64,000 nucleotides of DNA from Burhinus oedicnemus (taxonomy: Eukaryota > Chordata > Aves > Charadriiformes > Burhinidae). Every line of letters starts with the position of its first letter. Within the stretch, counting starts at the first letter, position 1. Below are positions 11,552-25,300 of this stretch, in pieces. The notes under the pieces were generated by a model that was not told the DNA's origin, made no database searches, and saw nothing but the letters and a program-made list of their open reading frames with translations. The stretch lies in the NCBI GenBank assembly GCA_008921705.1, contig VFFE01005895.1:149283-213282 (forward strand). Direction: 5' to 3'. Position numbers and translations under genes: made by a program.

Positions 11552-11640
11552 TCGCGGGTGCTGCTCTCCTCCTCCTCAGGTGTTTCTCCAGCTCTTTCAC
11601 CCGGGGCTGCGTGCGGCCGTCGCACCTTCGTGACCCAGTG

Positions 11641-12684
11641 CTGCAGAGGTCGCCTTCCCAGCTCTGAAGAAGAAAATCTTGAGCTGTAAAATTAAGAAAG
11701 GAATAAAAGGTTAATCCGGTGACTCTGATAATAGTGCACTGTTCAAAGCAGCAAGTATTTCCATTAGCATTATTTTCCTTTGACCACCAAGACCTGAAAT
11801 GGGAAAAAGGTTGCTGAAGCGGCCTGAACTTGGACCGTCGCGTTGTTAAATTTTAAATGTTTTACCTCTTCTCAGTATTTCAGCTTTCTTCGTAGCAGCT
11901 GCTGCCTGATGGATTCTTGATTTTTATAATAAAACCAAATTCTAGTTTACATAGTTCTTGTCATGACACCTCACTTCCAAGATCACAAAGGAGAGAAGAT
12001 ACTTGGTAGTGCTTTCATGTTATTCATAACCCAAATTTTTCCCACTTCCTGCTGTCAAAGGGTCATCTTCTTTTTTTTTCTTTAATTTGCAATTAAACAT
12101 GCCCACCAGTTGCCAAAAAAGTATCCTCAGCAAAGCTGTCTCCCTCTTTTTAGTCTCGTAGCATGTACTGCATTAGTAGTAACTATATTTGCCGATAACA
12201 TTTTGCAATATGATCATCTGTTACTTCCTTGATGTGACAATAATTCGTTTCTATTTCTAATCCCTAATTCTAGCAGGGCGCAGTACCGACAACTTTGTCC
12301 CCCCATTACTTTCTACTCTTCCCCAGCAGATCTGTTTGGACGACAGCTGCTGGACCCTGGACCTGGGCCACCCATCCTGCCTTCCAGAGCAGCTTTTCCT
12401 ACCCTGTCTCTCTACTTGGATGTAGCTGGTACAAATATTCTGTCTCTGAGCTGTTTAAACTTTCTTCTCTCAGTTTTTCTTTTGGAAGGTTTAATTCGCC
12501 ATTAGGCAAATTAAAGTGTGTTTCTTCACTCGTATTTCTCAAATACTCTTCAGGTTGTTCCTTCCATCTCTATCTGTGTGCGTTTTGTAGCCCTCTTAAT
12601 GTCCTACCCTCACTAGCAAGATATTGCCCAGTTAGTTTGTAATTTGATCTAAACTTTAGCCAGTCTGTTTTCTTTCTTATATAT
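11641..12684. other. Intergenic, upstream of ESD; nothing recognised
   Basis: AT-rich sequence between the CpG island and the LTR. No gene, repeat family or clear regulatory motif is recognised. Confidence 0.6.
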
Positions 12685-13934
12685 TGTCGCGGGATGGAAG
12701 TATCAGACACAGTTATGATTTAGCAGCAATTTGGTTTATTTGTGATTTGAGGCAGATCAAGAGATTGAGTTCTAGCAGTGCTTAATCATTAACTGAGTTA
12801 AAAGTTTGCGAAGTGATTTAACTAAATAAATGAACAGCGACTTGATTACAGATTCAAAGATGGCAAGATTCACACTAACTTACTATAAGGTATCCCAAAC
12901 CAATAGAGATATATATATGAGAGTAACACACAGATTTCAGATTAATATATATATACATATAAACAAAGCATATGAGTGCGCACACACACAACTTATTGAA
13001 TCAGTGGATATCCCTTTAACCCCTACACGTGCACGGAAAATAGAAGAACATCCACATCCATAAAGCTAAAGCACACAAACATATAAATGGAGAGGTGGAT
13101 GAAACGAGAGAGACCGGTCTATAGTTAAAATTCCCCTTTGAGTTAGAGTAAATACTCACAATATACCGGCATTCCTCAACGGGCGATTGTTGAGGCTCGA
13201 GAGAGAGAGTCGCTCGCCCTGGTCTTGTTGTCCTCGCGAAGTTTTACCTGACAGGGGAGGTCCTGGCCACAGCCCGCTGCGGTCCAGAAGCGCTCAAAGG
13301 GCCTTCATTAGAATCGCTACTTATAGGGTCCGAGATAATTGACTTTCGTCAGGTAGTTTTCCACTCCAGCCCAGCGTGGACAATGGAATAATCCAGTACT
13401 TTCCGCTGGTTGCACAAGCCCAGAACTCGTTAGGACTTGTGGTCCTGGTAACCCCCCTCTCTATGGCCACGATCCATATGTTGTCAGAAGTGATCGATTA
13501 AAGTTATTATGTTCAAACAGTAGGAGCCACGGGAACCAGATACACCAAGGGGTTGCCTTAGTGTTCTAGTCCGTTGCTCTCCACCATTTCTTTCTTTGAT
13601 GTTAGACCATTCTGTATTGTTCTGGTCATGGTGTTGTTATGTGGCCCAGGTGGGGAGGGCATCACGCCAAGAATCGAGAGGCCTGAGAGCGGCTAGGGAG
13701 GTTGCACCACCACATATATATAGTCAGCTGTCATTACACACATCTTGTTTTCCGTGGTATCTGCAATTGTTTTTAGCTATTTCTCTCTCTTGTCAGAACA
13801 CAACCTGGGCTTCCTTTCCAAGTCCCTTAGACAACCTCTGTCCAATTTGCTCCCATTTCAGAGTGACATATCCAGAAGGATCCAACTGGCAGCATGCTGA
13901 TGAGTTTACCTGGCCTCCCCACGTCTCCACGACA
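12685..13934 (-). mobile_element. Solo LTR of an endogenous retrovirus (about 1.25 kb), minus orientation
   Basis: The segment is bounded by TGTCG at the left and CGACA at the right, a perfect short inverted repeat with the standard TG...CA ends. On the minus strand there is a TATA-type run ACTATATATATGTGG near 13,711-13,725. The polyadenylation signal AATAAA is at 12,740-12,735, about 50 nt before the 3' end. No gag, pol or env sequence flanks it, so it is a solo LTR. I could not find a convincing target duplication (TATAT on the left, TCAAG on the right), so the exact ends may have decayed. Family assignment needs a repeat library. Confidence 0.72.
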
Positions 13935-16900
13935 TCAAGATATAGGCAGCATTTTGTACGTCTTTTCAGTCAAAAATGACTGAAGTAAACGCATAGGTAA
14001 ATAATGTGAGAGCTGTGTGGCAGCCCTCCAGAGGGCTGTTCTCATGTCACACAGCTGAGTGTGTGTTCTGTGTAAGATGTGTGAAGCGGAAAACATGCCG
14101 GGACAGTGTTGAGCACAGTGTAAGGTAGAGGGAGCCAAACTGGTGCAGTCTCTTCTGTGCTGTGGTATGGATATTTTTAGTATCTTTGGTTATGCACATT
14201 TGTTTAACCATACTGCCATTTCTGTATCCTTTGAGATAGTCTCAGCAGCTGTCACCAGTGAGTTCATTTTGGTATCATTCTGCATATAATTTCAGATTAC
14301 CTATAAAAAACCAGATATGAAATGGACTTCCTGTCCTTCATCATTAAATGGCTTCTCCTTATATGGTGCAGGATGGCAAACAGTAGAAACGAGGATATTA
14401 AAAAGAATGGCAGGTACTCACTTTGGAAAATCTCAGGGCTTATGTACTGTTGGCCTTACCTATTACTTTATAATTGTATTCCAAGTACAATACATTCTTC
14501 TCCAACATACTTTCTGTGTGTTCCCCTTACACAGACGGTACTTTCAACCACTTTATCACTGATCTAATCCAGTGGTGAGGTACAATTTCAGATCATCTAT
14601 CTAATGTTTCTTCTGGCATTTATAAGGATGGCTTTGTATTCTGTTAGAAGGGGGTTTGCCTTTTCAGCACATTTTCAGCATCCTTTCTGTACTTGGGGAA
14701 ACATACCATTTGCTTCAACCCACTGAAACACATTTGCTGTAAAGCTTCCAGCAAGAAACTTCCACATTGTAGGCAAGCAACTTGTGTATCTTAAGCTTAT
14801 AGTACCTAATTCTTCCTTTTCCATTTTCACTAAGTATAGTCCTTCCCTCAGCCATGCATCTGGGTACACACTTTTCCCATGTTTTTGTTGCGGTAGTCTG
14901 AATTAAGGATGGTAGTTGCTAACCTCTTTTACCTAATAGCTGTGGATTCCACCTCCTGCTAGTGCTTTTCAGTCATTTTTTCTCAACTTTTTGCATGTGA
15001 TCTCATCTTCACTTTGGTTATTCAGAGCACTGAGTTCACACTTCACTGTCTGCTTTGCCAGGAGATTATTTGTATGTCATTCTTTTCTGTAAACAACTTT
15101 TCCAGTGTTCTTTATAGTAATTGTTCATTTATTATTCTAATGTCACATTTGTCTAAATTGTCTTAAACTGTCTCATACCGTGCTATTGGTCATTTCCAAG
15201 CAACATATATGCCTGGTAACACTGTTACCCCTGAGTATATTTCACGCTGACTGTATTGACACAATCTGCTTCAAGTCTTCAGCTTTCAAGGGAGAAGCTT
15301 TACGCAGGGAGAAGGAGAATTTTCTGCCACTTCATTGTTATTGATTTATTTTTCTATTTCCCCTTCTTTACCACATCCATCTACCTTACCTTTTGTCTCA
15401 GATGGAAGTTAGATCTTCTGAAGTTTCACTTCTTTTCTTTCCTACCATACTGTCAAGATTTCACCTGGGTGCAACTTGTCATGTCATTAGCTGCTGTCCC
15501 TTCAAGGCAGTTCTTGACTTTTTCTGCAATTTGCCCAAGGTGCTTTTTAGCTAAAAAAAAACAATGGCAGAGGCTAGAGACTACACACCGTCACTTATTT
15601 TATCTGCCTACATTGAGTTTTTTTTCTTCTTTGCTCCATTTCTTGCTTTCATTTTTTCCTTTTTGTTCATTAGAGATTTAGTGTGTCATTTGAGTCTGTA
15701 GGTCTTTAGGAAAAACTGTTGCCCTTTGGTCTTGCTTGCACTGGAATGCAAGTTACAGTGGTGTTGATGTTAGCTGTCTTCTCTTTTTGTGTTCTTTACA
15801 AGTTTTCTAATTCTATAGGAAAAAAATATCCAGTCAGTAATAAGAACCTAATTTGATTAAACAGATTAGCAAATGGAAAAGTTTCCCAGAGAAGCTTTAT
15901 GAATTTGTCTTTGGTCAAGTTACACAATCTCTTTTGTGGCCAGAGATGATTTCTAGATCAGCAGTTGTCTTTCGTCATTCTGATTGTTTAATTTGGCCAT
16001 ATCTTGTATTGGTGTTTCTGCAGGACTGCATTGGTGATCTGGAGCAACCTCAATACCTCTGAGCTGCTATGAGGTTGAGCATGTTCATGGATCCTCTTTG
16101 CAGAGAGATTGTGGGAAATATATACACAGAAGATTTGCAGTTGCTGAAATAAGCCATTTGTGATTAGAAATTAGAAAAAAGGAGTGTTTTTTGAAAAAAA
16201 AATTTCTTTGTCCCTAGAGCAATTAAAGCACTGAAAAATTTTGCTGGGGAAAAACAAACATGCTTTTTTAATTACAGTTATGTGAAAGAGAAATATTAGC
16301 AATATTTTCTTATCATTTCAGGAAAATGCAAAATTAAGCATGTGTTACAACTGATACCAAATCGAGTGAGGTATATATGTCTGATAATTCTGACAGAAAG
16401 TAGTTTCCTCTTAATGTTTTACAATTAAAAATGAAGCAGTCTTGCTTTTTTATGGTAAATTGACTGCACATATTTGTATTATGTCTTTTGTTTTCTATTT
16501 CTTTCTAGTACAGATTAGTTTTGAACTTATGAAGAGACTGCTTGTTTGAGAAGCTTTTCCACATACAGTTTTAAATTCCTCATGTTGGATTTACTGAGCC
16601 TTGGAAGCTGGTATTTTGAATTCAGATATCCAAGTAAAATTTGAGGTATAATTGCAGCTAAAGAAAGATACTAGCTGACAGGAATGTAATAATTAAGATC
16701 TGACTTAAAGAACACCAAAGCACAAATTTCAATTCCATTTCAGCCAATAAATAATTTAGTAGAACATTAGGGCTTGCCTTATTAATGGGAGCCCCAAGGA
16801 GAGGTGGAGCTATAAATGCTATTTGTTTAGGCTTATGGTTGTCTTTCCCCAGGAGATAGGCTTTTCTTTTGGTCTGAGGGAATAAGTTAAGATCAGCAAC

Positions 16901-17599
16901 ACCAGCTGGCATTCCTAGGATTTTTTGATCCCTATACAAGCCTTGATGTAATACAAGTAGAGTGGACTTTCTTTCTTCATCTTGGGGTGCAATTCAGGCC
17001 ACAGACTTGAAGTCATTTGTCAAATTTAGGATCAAAATAGTTGAAAGAATCTTTAAGTTGTGTATCACAAACTCTTCTTGTGAGGACTATTTAAATCTGT
17101 TATCTATAATGATGTAAGATGAAGAGTCATGCAAAAATTACAATGCATGAGATTGCTTCTGCTCTTTATTAAAAAGATTATTTTAAAGAGCATGGCTTTT
17201 AAAAATGCCGAGGGAAAGACAGTATTTTCTTACTGTCAAAGATTGAGTATGTTATCATGCTTAGATGGCTTTTGGAACAACTGATGAGATCCTGAGCAAG
17301 AAGAACATTTATTTCAATAATATGTATGGTTTCTAAAGGAAGTACAGGTAATGAAGGAGCCAGAAGATTCCAAAACATCATTTAAGATGAAAAAGTAAAA
17401 GCAGATCCTCACGTTGCCTCAAGAGAAATAGCAAAAAACTTGATTGATTGGAATTTTAACAAAAGATAGTGGTCTTCTGAATGTCCTCATTTAATTTGAT
17501 TCAGGCTGAGTAACTGAAATAACCAAAAAGAATAAACCTTGAAGGGAACAAGCTTTCACACACTAATATGTGTGACTATTTAGTTATAATTAGCATCTA
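13935..17599. other. Intergenic, HTR2A-ESD; nothing recognised
   Basis: A 3.7-kb AT-rich, T-run-rich stretch. Open frames here (up to 141 codons at 15,256-15,681) are low-complexity, with Phe/Leu-rich translations, and unlikely to be genes. Confidence 0.55.
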
Positions 17600-18990
17600 A
17601 AAGTGAGCAAAAGAAATCGAGTCACAACCCTGAACTTCAGGAGAGCAAATAGTGATTATTGGCAGGATCCAATGGGAGACTGCCCTTGCAGGCAAAGGAG
17701 AGCCCAGGAGAGCTGGTTGTTCTTCAAGGGCAGCCTCCTCAAAGCACAAGAAGAGTCCATTCACTTTGCAGAAAATGCAGCACAGGCCAGCATGGATGAA
17801 GAGAAGAATCCTGACTGTGCCAAATGCAGAAAGGAAGCCTACAGAAAGTGGAAGACGGGATGGGCTACCTGAGAAGAATATAGAAACATCTCTAAAGCAT
17901 GCAAGGATGGAGGTAGGAAAGCCAAAGCTCAGCTGGGGCTGAAACTAGAAGTGATGTGAAGAGCAACAAGAAAGCTTTCTTTATGTACACTGGCAGCAAA
18001 AGGAAGGCTAAGGAGAATGGAGGCCTATGGCTCAGTGGAGCAGGGGAGCTACTGACAAGGAACATGGAAAAGAACAAGGTACTCAGTGCCTTTTTTTTTG
18101 CCTCAGTTTTTGCCGATGAAGTTGGCCTGTCAGGTGAGTATTAGCCAGAACAGAGGACAATGTTTGGGAGCACTTAATTCATGGGGATATGCACAAGTCT
18201 GTGGGACCAGATGGGATGCATTAGATGGTGCTGAGAGAACTAGCCAATGTCATTGCATTTTCTATCATATTTAAAAGGTCAGGACAATCCACAAGGTCTT
18301 ACTGGTGTTTCTGAAAAGGTAGATGTGACACCCACCTTCAGGAAAGGCATGAAGGAGGATCAAGCAGACTAAAGGCAGGTCAGCCTTACCACCATACCTG
18401 GGAAAGTAATGGAACAAATCCTCCTGGAAGCCATTTCCAGGTACACAATGAACAAGAAGGTGATTGGGAATAGCCAACATGGGTTTCCCAAGAGCACAGC
18501 ACACCTGACCAACCTGATTGCCTTCTGATGAGAATTCTGCCCTAATGGACAAGGCAAGAGCAGTGGAAGTTGTCTATCTCGGCTTTAGCAAGGACTTTGC
18601 AACAAATTTTCTTAATCTCCTTGTCTCCTTTTAACAAGGTTGGCAAAATACGGGCTCAATTAGCGGACAGTAAGGTTGGTGGAAAACTGGCTGGATTATT
18701 GCTGGGCTCAGAGGGTATTGATCAGCAGTACAGAGTCCAGCTGGCAGAGTGACACCCCTCAGGGATCAACACAAGGGATAAGACTATTTAGTGTCTTTAT
18801 TAATGACCTGGATGATAAGAGGGAGTGTGGTCTGAGATGTATTGTTAAGAAAAAAACAGATTATTCTGTTCTTTGCAGTAACAGGGATAAAGAAAGACGG
18901 ATAATAGATCTTTGTGAAAAGAAGAGGCTTCAGTTCAGAAACATGTTTTGGAGTTTAGAAAAACATCTAAGTTGCAGTAAGGAGGGGACA
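17600..18990 (+). mobile_element. CR1 LINE fragment, ORF2 middle region, plus orientation, decayed
   Basis: The + strand translates in shifting frames to CR1 ORF2 landmarks in the correct order: LNFRRANSDYW, a KEAYRKWKTG motif, AFFFASVFADE, a region near 18,350-18,420 resembling 'FRKG...NYRPVSL', VVYLGFSKDF, and VFINDLDD. Stops and frameshifts show it is long dead. It breaks off just before the LTR at 19,003 and does not resume beyond it, so the 3' end is lost. Confidence 0.85.
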
Positions 18991-19002
18991 TGCTATTCTG
19001 TA

Positions 19003-19729
19003 TGTCATGGTTTGGGCCAGATTGGCCCAATCAGGTGGAACGACAGATGCTCGCTCTCTCCTGCTCTGCTTCCAAAGGGAGGCAAGAGAGAGAGAGAAAA
19101 AGAGAGACTTAGGAGTGTAGAAGGAGCTAAACTACTTTAATGAAATATTAATAATAAAATAATGAAAAGAAAATAATGAAATATATACAAAACCGTATCA
19201 AGCTCCCAGGATGACAATCCCGTCACCAGCAGGCGCTGGGGAAGTCCCAGACTGGACTCAGTGATGGACGGGAACTGGATTCTGGATCTGGATTCAGGAT
19301 CAGGATCAAAGGCAGACAAACAGAGCCTCCTTGGATGCCAGGCACTGAAGAAAGAGGGCTGACCCTTTGATCCCTCAGCTTTTATACTGAGCATGAGGCA
19401 GATGGGATGGAATACCCCGCTGGTCAGTTTTGGGTCACCTGTCCTGTCCGCTCCTCCCCACAGGGGTGACCCCTCTACGCTTTGCCGCTTCTGACCCTCC
19501 AACGGGGCAAGTAACAAAGTTGGCTGTCCTTGGTTGCCATAGCAATAAGTATAAGCCAGAGCCTCTCTGCATACCGTTCCTTGGCATCAGCTATAAACAT
19601 GGGTCTTATCACTCTGAGAATGAACGGTTTCCTGCACAACATGCTGTTAATTTCAGCAGTTAGAAGAGGCTTAGCTAAAAAGTAAAGTTACTGAACAAAA
19701 TTGGTCCTGTTTTACCTCAAACCAGGACA
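19003..19729 (-). mobile_element. Solo LTR, copy A of a 0.7-kb family, minus orientation
   Basis: It aligns nearly end to end with the LTR at 36,118-36,823. On the minus strand it starts TGTCCTGGTTTGAGG and ends CCAAACCATGACA, giving inverted termini. A TATA box, TATAAAA, lies at 19,386-19,380. The flanks CTGTA and CTGCA look like a 5-bp target duplication with one change. It carries an extra A/T-rich stretch (about 19,125-19,180) that copy B lacks. No internal retroviral sequence remains. Confidence 0.85.
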
Positions 19730-21759
19730 CTGCACTATGGATAATATAGGTCATTGAAAAAAAAGGAAAGAGCTTATTGCCATTGACAGTGACCAAATCC
19801 ACAATGCAAAGCACTGTACAAAAACTTATTGAAGCAAACCTTCTGACTTGTAGAGTTCACTGTCTACAAGACAAAAAGGAGAAAAAAAGTATTTTCTACA
19901 CTTCACATGTGGAGAATGGAGATACAGATTTCCTGAGTCCAGCCATGATGAGTATTGCTCATGTGGAAACTTCATCCATGACTTTATGCATAATTACATG
20001 CAGCACTTCAAAATACTTTGGTGGAGTATCTGTTGGACTAGTCTGCTTGTAGATCCTGAGATTTTCCACCTTCATTGGGTGGAAATAATGGAATAGTTCC
20101 ATTTCTTTCACAAGCTGATTTCTGAAGCAGATATCCTGCCTTGGATTAATTTTCAGGCCCCTGTGTGCTGCTTCCCAAATGACTACCATTTTTTTCTCAT
20201 GGGAGGTATCAAGGAGGAACTTTGGTATAATCTGTCTTTCTTTGGATCATTCAGGGTCTCACGACTGCCGTAATTCAGTTTAGAAAGTGCCTTTATAAAC
20301 TGCTTTTGCTTCCTAGTTTTGCTGGTTCCTCAAACGTAAAGTAAGTAGACCTGACTCATTTCAAACATGCAAATCTCAACTGCGTTGCTAGGAAATTTTT
20401 TTTCATGTGTCAGGACGAACTGCAGATCCCAAATGTCCTCTGGAAATCTGTGTTCCCTCAGCACTGGGAAGTAGAGGCTTACAGGGAGGGGACCCTTACC
20501 CACGTCTTTTAAGTTCTGGGGTCTGCTCCTGGCTCACTGAGTGGCTTCTTTTTATCTCACTGTACCTCAGGTGCCCATCAGCAAGGAGGTCCCAGCAGCA
20601 CTTGCCTTTTCCTCAAAAGAATTATAAGGATAAATAAATATGAATGTAGTCTGACAGCAACTGCAGTAATCTGTTTAACATGTTTCTCTTTCCCTCTTTT
20701 TTTCCTTAGATGTAAGTCTGTATGGTGAAACTTCACTTAAAATGGCCCAATGTGCTCCTCTTTCATCAGCCACCTGCTTCTTGGGCAGATCAGAAGATGG
20801 CATAGTTTTATCTTTTCACCTTCTCCCAGATGACTGTTGCTCAAATGACCCATTCAGCAAATAACCTGTGTTCTCCCTCAAGGACCACAAATGTGACCAT
20901 TAATAGTCCTTACAGTGGGAAATTTATCCCCTATACCACATCTCCAGGCTTAGCATTAGCCCTGTGAGCCCCAAGTATTTAGTTTCAAAAAGCAGTGTTA
21001 TGTGGCTACATCGTAGCTGCTGCTAGTTGTGAATGAAGCTCTTTTGTACTCAGGATTTGAAGGCTGGGATTTTCTCCAGTAGGCAGTTCCAAAGGGTGAT
21101 TCTTTCCATTTGCCTTAAATACCCATTTTAGGCTGCCTCTCTTTCTTCATTGCCTTTAGGAAATGGGGCAACTGGCTTAGACCTGGACATTTAACTAGCA
21201 GACCCCTAGGAGTTCCCAGCCTAAATGACTCAATGAAAAATTAGTTTTTCAACTCACACCCCTTTTGCTTTTGCAAAGAGACAAATACCACCCGAACATA
21301 TTTGTCATTTTAAATTATTCAGCAGCGAGACCTTACAAAACAAGCGTGTTGTAAATTTGCTTGGAAACTCAGCAACCATCGTTTTAGCTACTGTTTTCTT
21401 TGCTTCCATTTCCTGCAGCAGTTTTGGTTTTGCATGAACATAATTTTTAACTGGGTTCCTGAGAGCAGTGAAGAAGTGTTTAAGGATTTTCAGACTAGCA
21501 ATCTTTTCTCTTGCTGCAGAACACTTACCATATAACAGGAAGAATAACAGTGTACTCACAAAGTACTAATATTTGTATTGTCAGTGAATTGTGACTTAAG
21601 AATTTACAAATCAATTCCTTAAGATTTTTTAGGTCAATTGCAAAGGCACTTGCAGAAGTATTTATGGAAGAGCAGGAACAGAAAAATGGGGAATGGCTTA
21701 GTTACATTCATACACAGATCACTTCTTTGTTTGAAATCTAACAGAAGAGCAGCTGTGGT
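19730..21759. other. Intergenic; nothing recognised
   Basis: AT-rich sequence to the right of the LTR. I see no continuation of the CR1 from the other side, and no gene. Confidence 0.55.
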
Positions 21760-22330
21760 TGTGCAGACCAAAGGTCCATTCAGTCCAACACCCTGTTTTG
21801 AAGATGAGCTGTAGCACAAACTGGTAGAAGGAAGAACACGAGGATTTGGCAAGCAGCTCCAGAGAGCACTTGCTAACATCTAGCAGTCTGAGATCCCTTC
21901 AGTTCTCTGGCTAGAATTGTCTCTCATCTCTATGTTAAAGAGCTGTCTTTGGCTTCATGAATTTGCCCTATCTTTTAAGAGTCCTAATCTATTTAGATAT
22001 TTACCCATATGGAAGCCATCCTTTAATTTTGATTGTCCTTGTTGCCCTTCTCCGTACAGTTATCTTCAAATACTTTTTTAACTACTGCTGATCTTTTTTT
22101 TCACAGTACCATAAGACAAAGATGTTGTTCCCTGTAGTAGCAGTCAGTTTACAACATACTATTCTGTATGTAAAGCTAGAGTTGATTTTTTTCCCCCCAA
22201 AATGCATCACCTTATTTTTTCTACTTTAAATTTCACCCACCATTTCCAGAGCCATTACAGAGTATCATGTGGTCTTTGCAATCAGTTGTCCACTATGCAC
22301 GCTGTCACTTTTGATGTATTTTTTTTCTAG
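21760..22330 (-). repeat. Ancient CR1-type LINE relic, minus orientation
   Basis: On the + strand the phrases 'aaaggtccattcagtccaac', 'tatggaagccatcctttaat', 'ttgttgcccttctccgtac' and 'aaaatgcatcaccttatttt' occur in the order and spacing of the antisense 3' half of old CR1 lineages that are common in turtle and crocodile genomes. It is far more diverged than the avian CR1 copies at 37-38 kb. Internal deletions are likely. Confidence 0.72.
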
Positions 22331-25300
22331 AGGCCCCTGTAGGACTCACTGGTGTCCTGCCTCCAAAGTGAAGACTGATTATTCTGTCTTGTCTGTTTCA
22401 TATCTCCCAGGGGTTCTTTCACCTTCTGTCTTAACTCGTGGTTAGTTTCTCTTGAGCCTTTGACGGGGGACCATGTTGATGTACGTAGGTGCTGACTCCC
22501 TTTGGAGAATACAGCCATAGTTTGGTTGATGTCCTTTCCATAATCTCTGTCTGATTTTCTCTTTTGTTTCATTATCTTTTTACTGACAATTTGGTTTGAG
22601 ACAAATCTTCTGACACATGACCATAAAGAAGTCTGCTGACGCAGGATCATTCTCAAGTGTCCCCAGTGTGAACACAGATTTTTAAGAAAATAAATTAAAA
22701 AATAATAATAAAAAAGAAAATAAGTTTTTCTGCTTATATATTAAGATCTCCTAAGGAAAGATCCCAGCTCTGATTCTCTGCACACTCTGTTCATACTCAG
22801 GGTGGCAAAGTAGTCATATTTAAAATATATTATCTTGCACATTTTAGAGAAAACCCAGACAAGTCCAGCACTTGAAAAATTACAGTGCCTGGCCATGATG
22901 AACTCTAATTTTTCTTCACAACCACCTAAAATTCTTTGTTTGCATTAGTTTTTAATTTCCCATTCTGATGGGAATTTGATAGTTAAAATATTAGCACAAC
23001 TAGAACCATCACCTATTTTGCATGGCTTTGTACTGGTTACACAGTGATATAACCCAGGCAATTTAGATACAATCACTCCCAACTGATGTTCTGCAAACAC
23101 TAAGAATATGAGTAACTTTACACATGTGAAGTGACACACTGAATTTGAATAAAACTATTGAGTTTGTCAGCTTTTATTTATCCTAAAATGAAGATTTCAA
23201 TCTGACTGAAAAATGTATAATCTGTATAGTCAAATAACTTTCAAAATAATTAATTACGGTTTGCAGAGCCATTGTTAGAACTGTTTTCAGGGTCTGATAA
23301 CATGATGTGTCTGTGATTAAATTACATCAAACATAATAAGATTCAGTCAAGGAGGCTTTCGAATTGCTGTGCCTATTTGCCAGGTCTCACATGTCAAAGC
23401 TGCAGGTGTATCAAAGAACTTCACTGTGTTATATAAAATTTCAGAAGACCTTTTTGCAATATTTCAAGGAGTATCCTCAGAAGATTATACTATAAAGCTG
23501 AAGACCAAATATGTTCTTTTCCAAATATCTTCACTTTTACTGGCTTAAAAATGCCAGATGGATAAGCTAAATGCATTCTCTTTCAATGGTCAGTGCAAAG
23601 TATGTCAAAACAGGTAAATCTGGCAAGGAGTTTTCCAAAGAACATAAGAAATTGTGATACCCTGGAGCCTATGTACAGTGTTCTAATACTGCAGAGGTAA
23701 AACTGAGTGGATTTTCAATTCAGGGGTCTTAGCTGGCATATTTCAGCCTATAGTGCCTCACGGGTTTGTAGCTAAAGCAATCTGTTTCCCTTTGTTTGAT
23801 AACTTCTGAAAAATATGCCGTTGTATGCTTTTCTCTACACATTATAAGGCTTGATGAAACCTTAAGATTACAGCAAGGTTTTGAGGGGACTTCTCATTAA
23901 CGGCTGTACTACTTTAATATGTATTGCAATTGTAAACAAGAGCGTGTATGCTGTAAGATCAGTTGGAGGGATAAATTTATTTTGGTTTTAAGATGGAGAA
24001 AACAATAAAGTAACAAAATCCATTTTGGTTTCTTATTATAATGCTCTTTGTGAAAGGAAATACTGCCAATAGATGGCACTGTGGTTCTGTGACTCAGGTG
24101 TTATTTATGTCTGTGTAACTATGCAATGCTATTTATTTATGCTGCTTATTAATTTTAATCTTATAGTGCAACTTCGTAGTGAAATTAATTTAATTGGCTT
24201 ATTACTATTGAAAGTACATTGTTACTGAGACTGACATTTTTGAAGCTATACGTACTTATCCAAAGACTATACCTTTTCAGTAGAAGAATGGCTGTCCTTC
24301 AAAAGAAAGAATGATTGCAACGGCTCATTTTGGACCAGTTTACTGAGACAGTTAAATTCTGCAACATGCTCTTTCTCTCTGGCCAGCAAGATATTTAAAA
24401 TTACTTTAGCCTTCAGCAGACATGGTACCGTGGGTATGTATGGGAGAAATTAAACCAAACGAAAATAACTGCTTAAGACAAACCTCCAGTTTATAAAACA
24501 ACTAATGACATTTAAATATTTTAATCTGCTTTACTAGCAGTGGCATCTGACAAAACAATAAAGCATTGGAACACCATTTCACATTAACATTTACAAAATA
24601 CAGCAAATGTTTTTCTCTATGTATTTACATAAGCAAACATCTAGGTATTCAAAATAGAATGCATCTCACCATTTGGCAATAATTACATAGGTACAGTGCA
24701 TGGTTGGCTGGATGGGATAGATACATAGGAGTTTTTTACCCTGAAGTGTATAAAGTATGCACACCAGCTTAGGAGATACATGGTGAGCTTCATGTCTTTG
24801 GACATTTCTCAAATGCAGTCTTAACAGTAATAAAACGTCGATCGACTTGAAAAATTGTCAATTGAAACAGTTTTTCAGACAAAGCGGGTTTTTTGGATGC
24901 AAATGTGACAGACTGACTCAGCATGCTTTTCCTGTAAGGCAGGGGAAGGCCCGAACTTCTGAGCTAATCTGTGTGAATGTCTTCTTTTTTTTGCCTGGAA
25001 AATTACAAAAGTTTCCATTCCAACCTGATGCATAATGAAAACACTCACGTTTTTTTGCAAGATGGAAGTGTTGCTCTGAAGCTGGTCATACTAAATTGTA
25101 GTGTTCATCCCAAGTGTAGGCCCAATGCTATAAATTCTGGTTTAAAATGGCTGAACTTTGTCATCTGTCAGCAGTATAATGACTCTATTAATTGCTATCT
25201 ACTGATGAACGACCTCCTGCAGATCTGGCATGGTGGGTAGAACAAATTCAGACGCTGACTCTGTCATACTCACTAAGGCAAACCACATAAAAATCTATTC

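Larger units (their letters stand above)
10880..11640. promoter_or_regulatory. CpG island at the ESD promoter
   Basis: A GC-rich stretch dense in CG dinucleotides, GGGCGGGG-type Sp1-like sites and CCGG, in sharp contrast to the AT-rich flanks. It covers ESD exon 1 and its donor and lacks an evident TATA box, as expected for a housekeeping promoter. Several long open frames on both strands here (up to 227 codons) are composition artefacts of stop-poor GC-rich DNA. Confidence 0.85.

Noticed and set aside
15256..15681. 141-codon frame in the intergenic region
   Set aside because: The translation is a low-complexity Phe/Leu/Ser string from T-rich DNA; no homology recognised.
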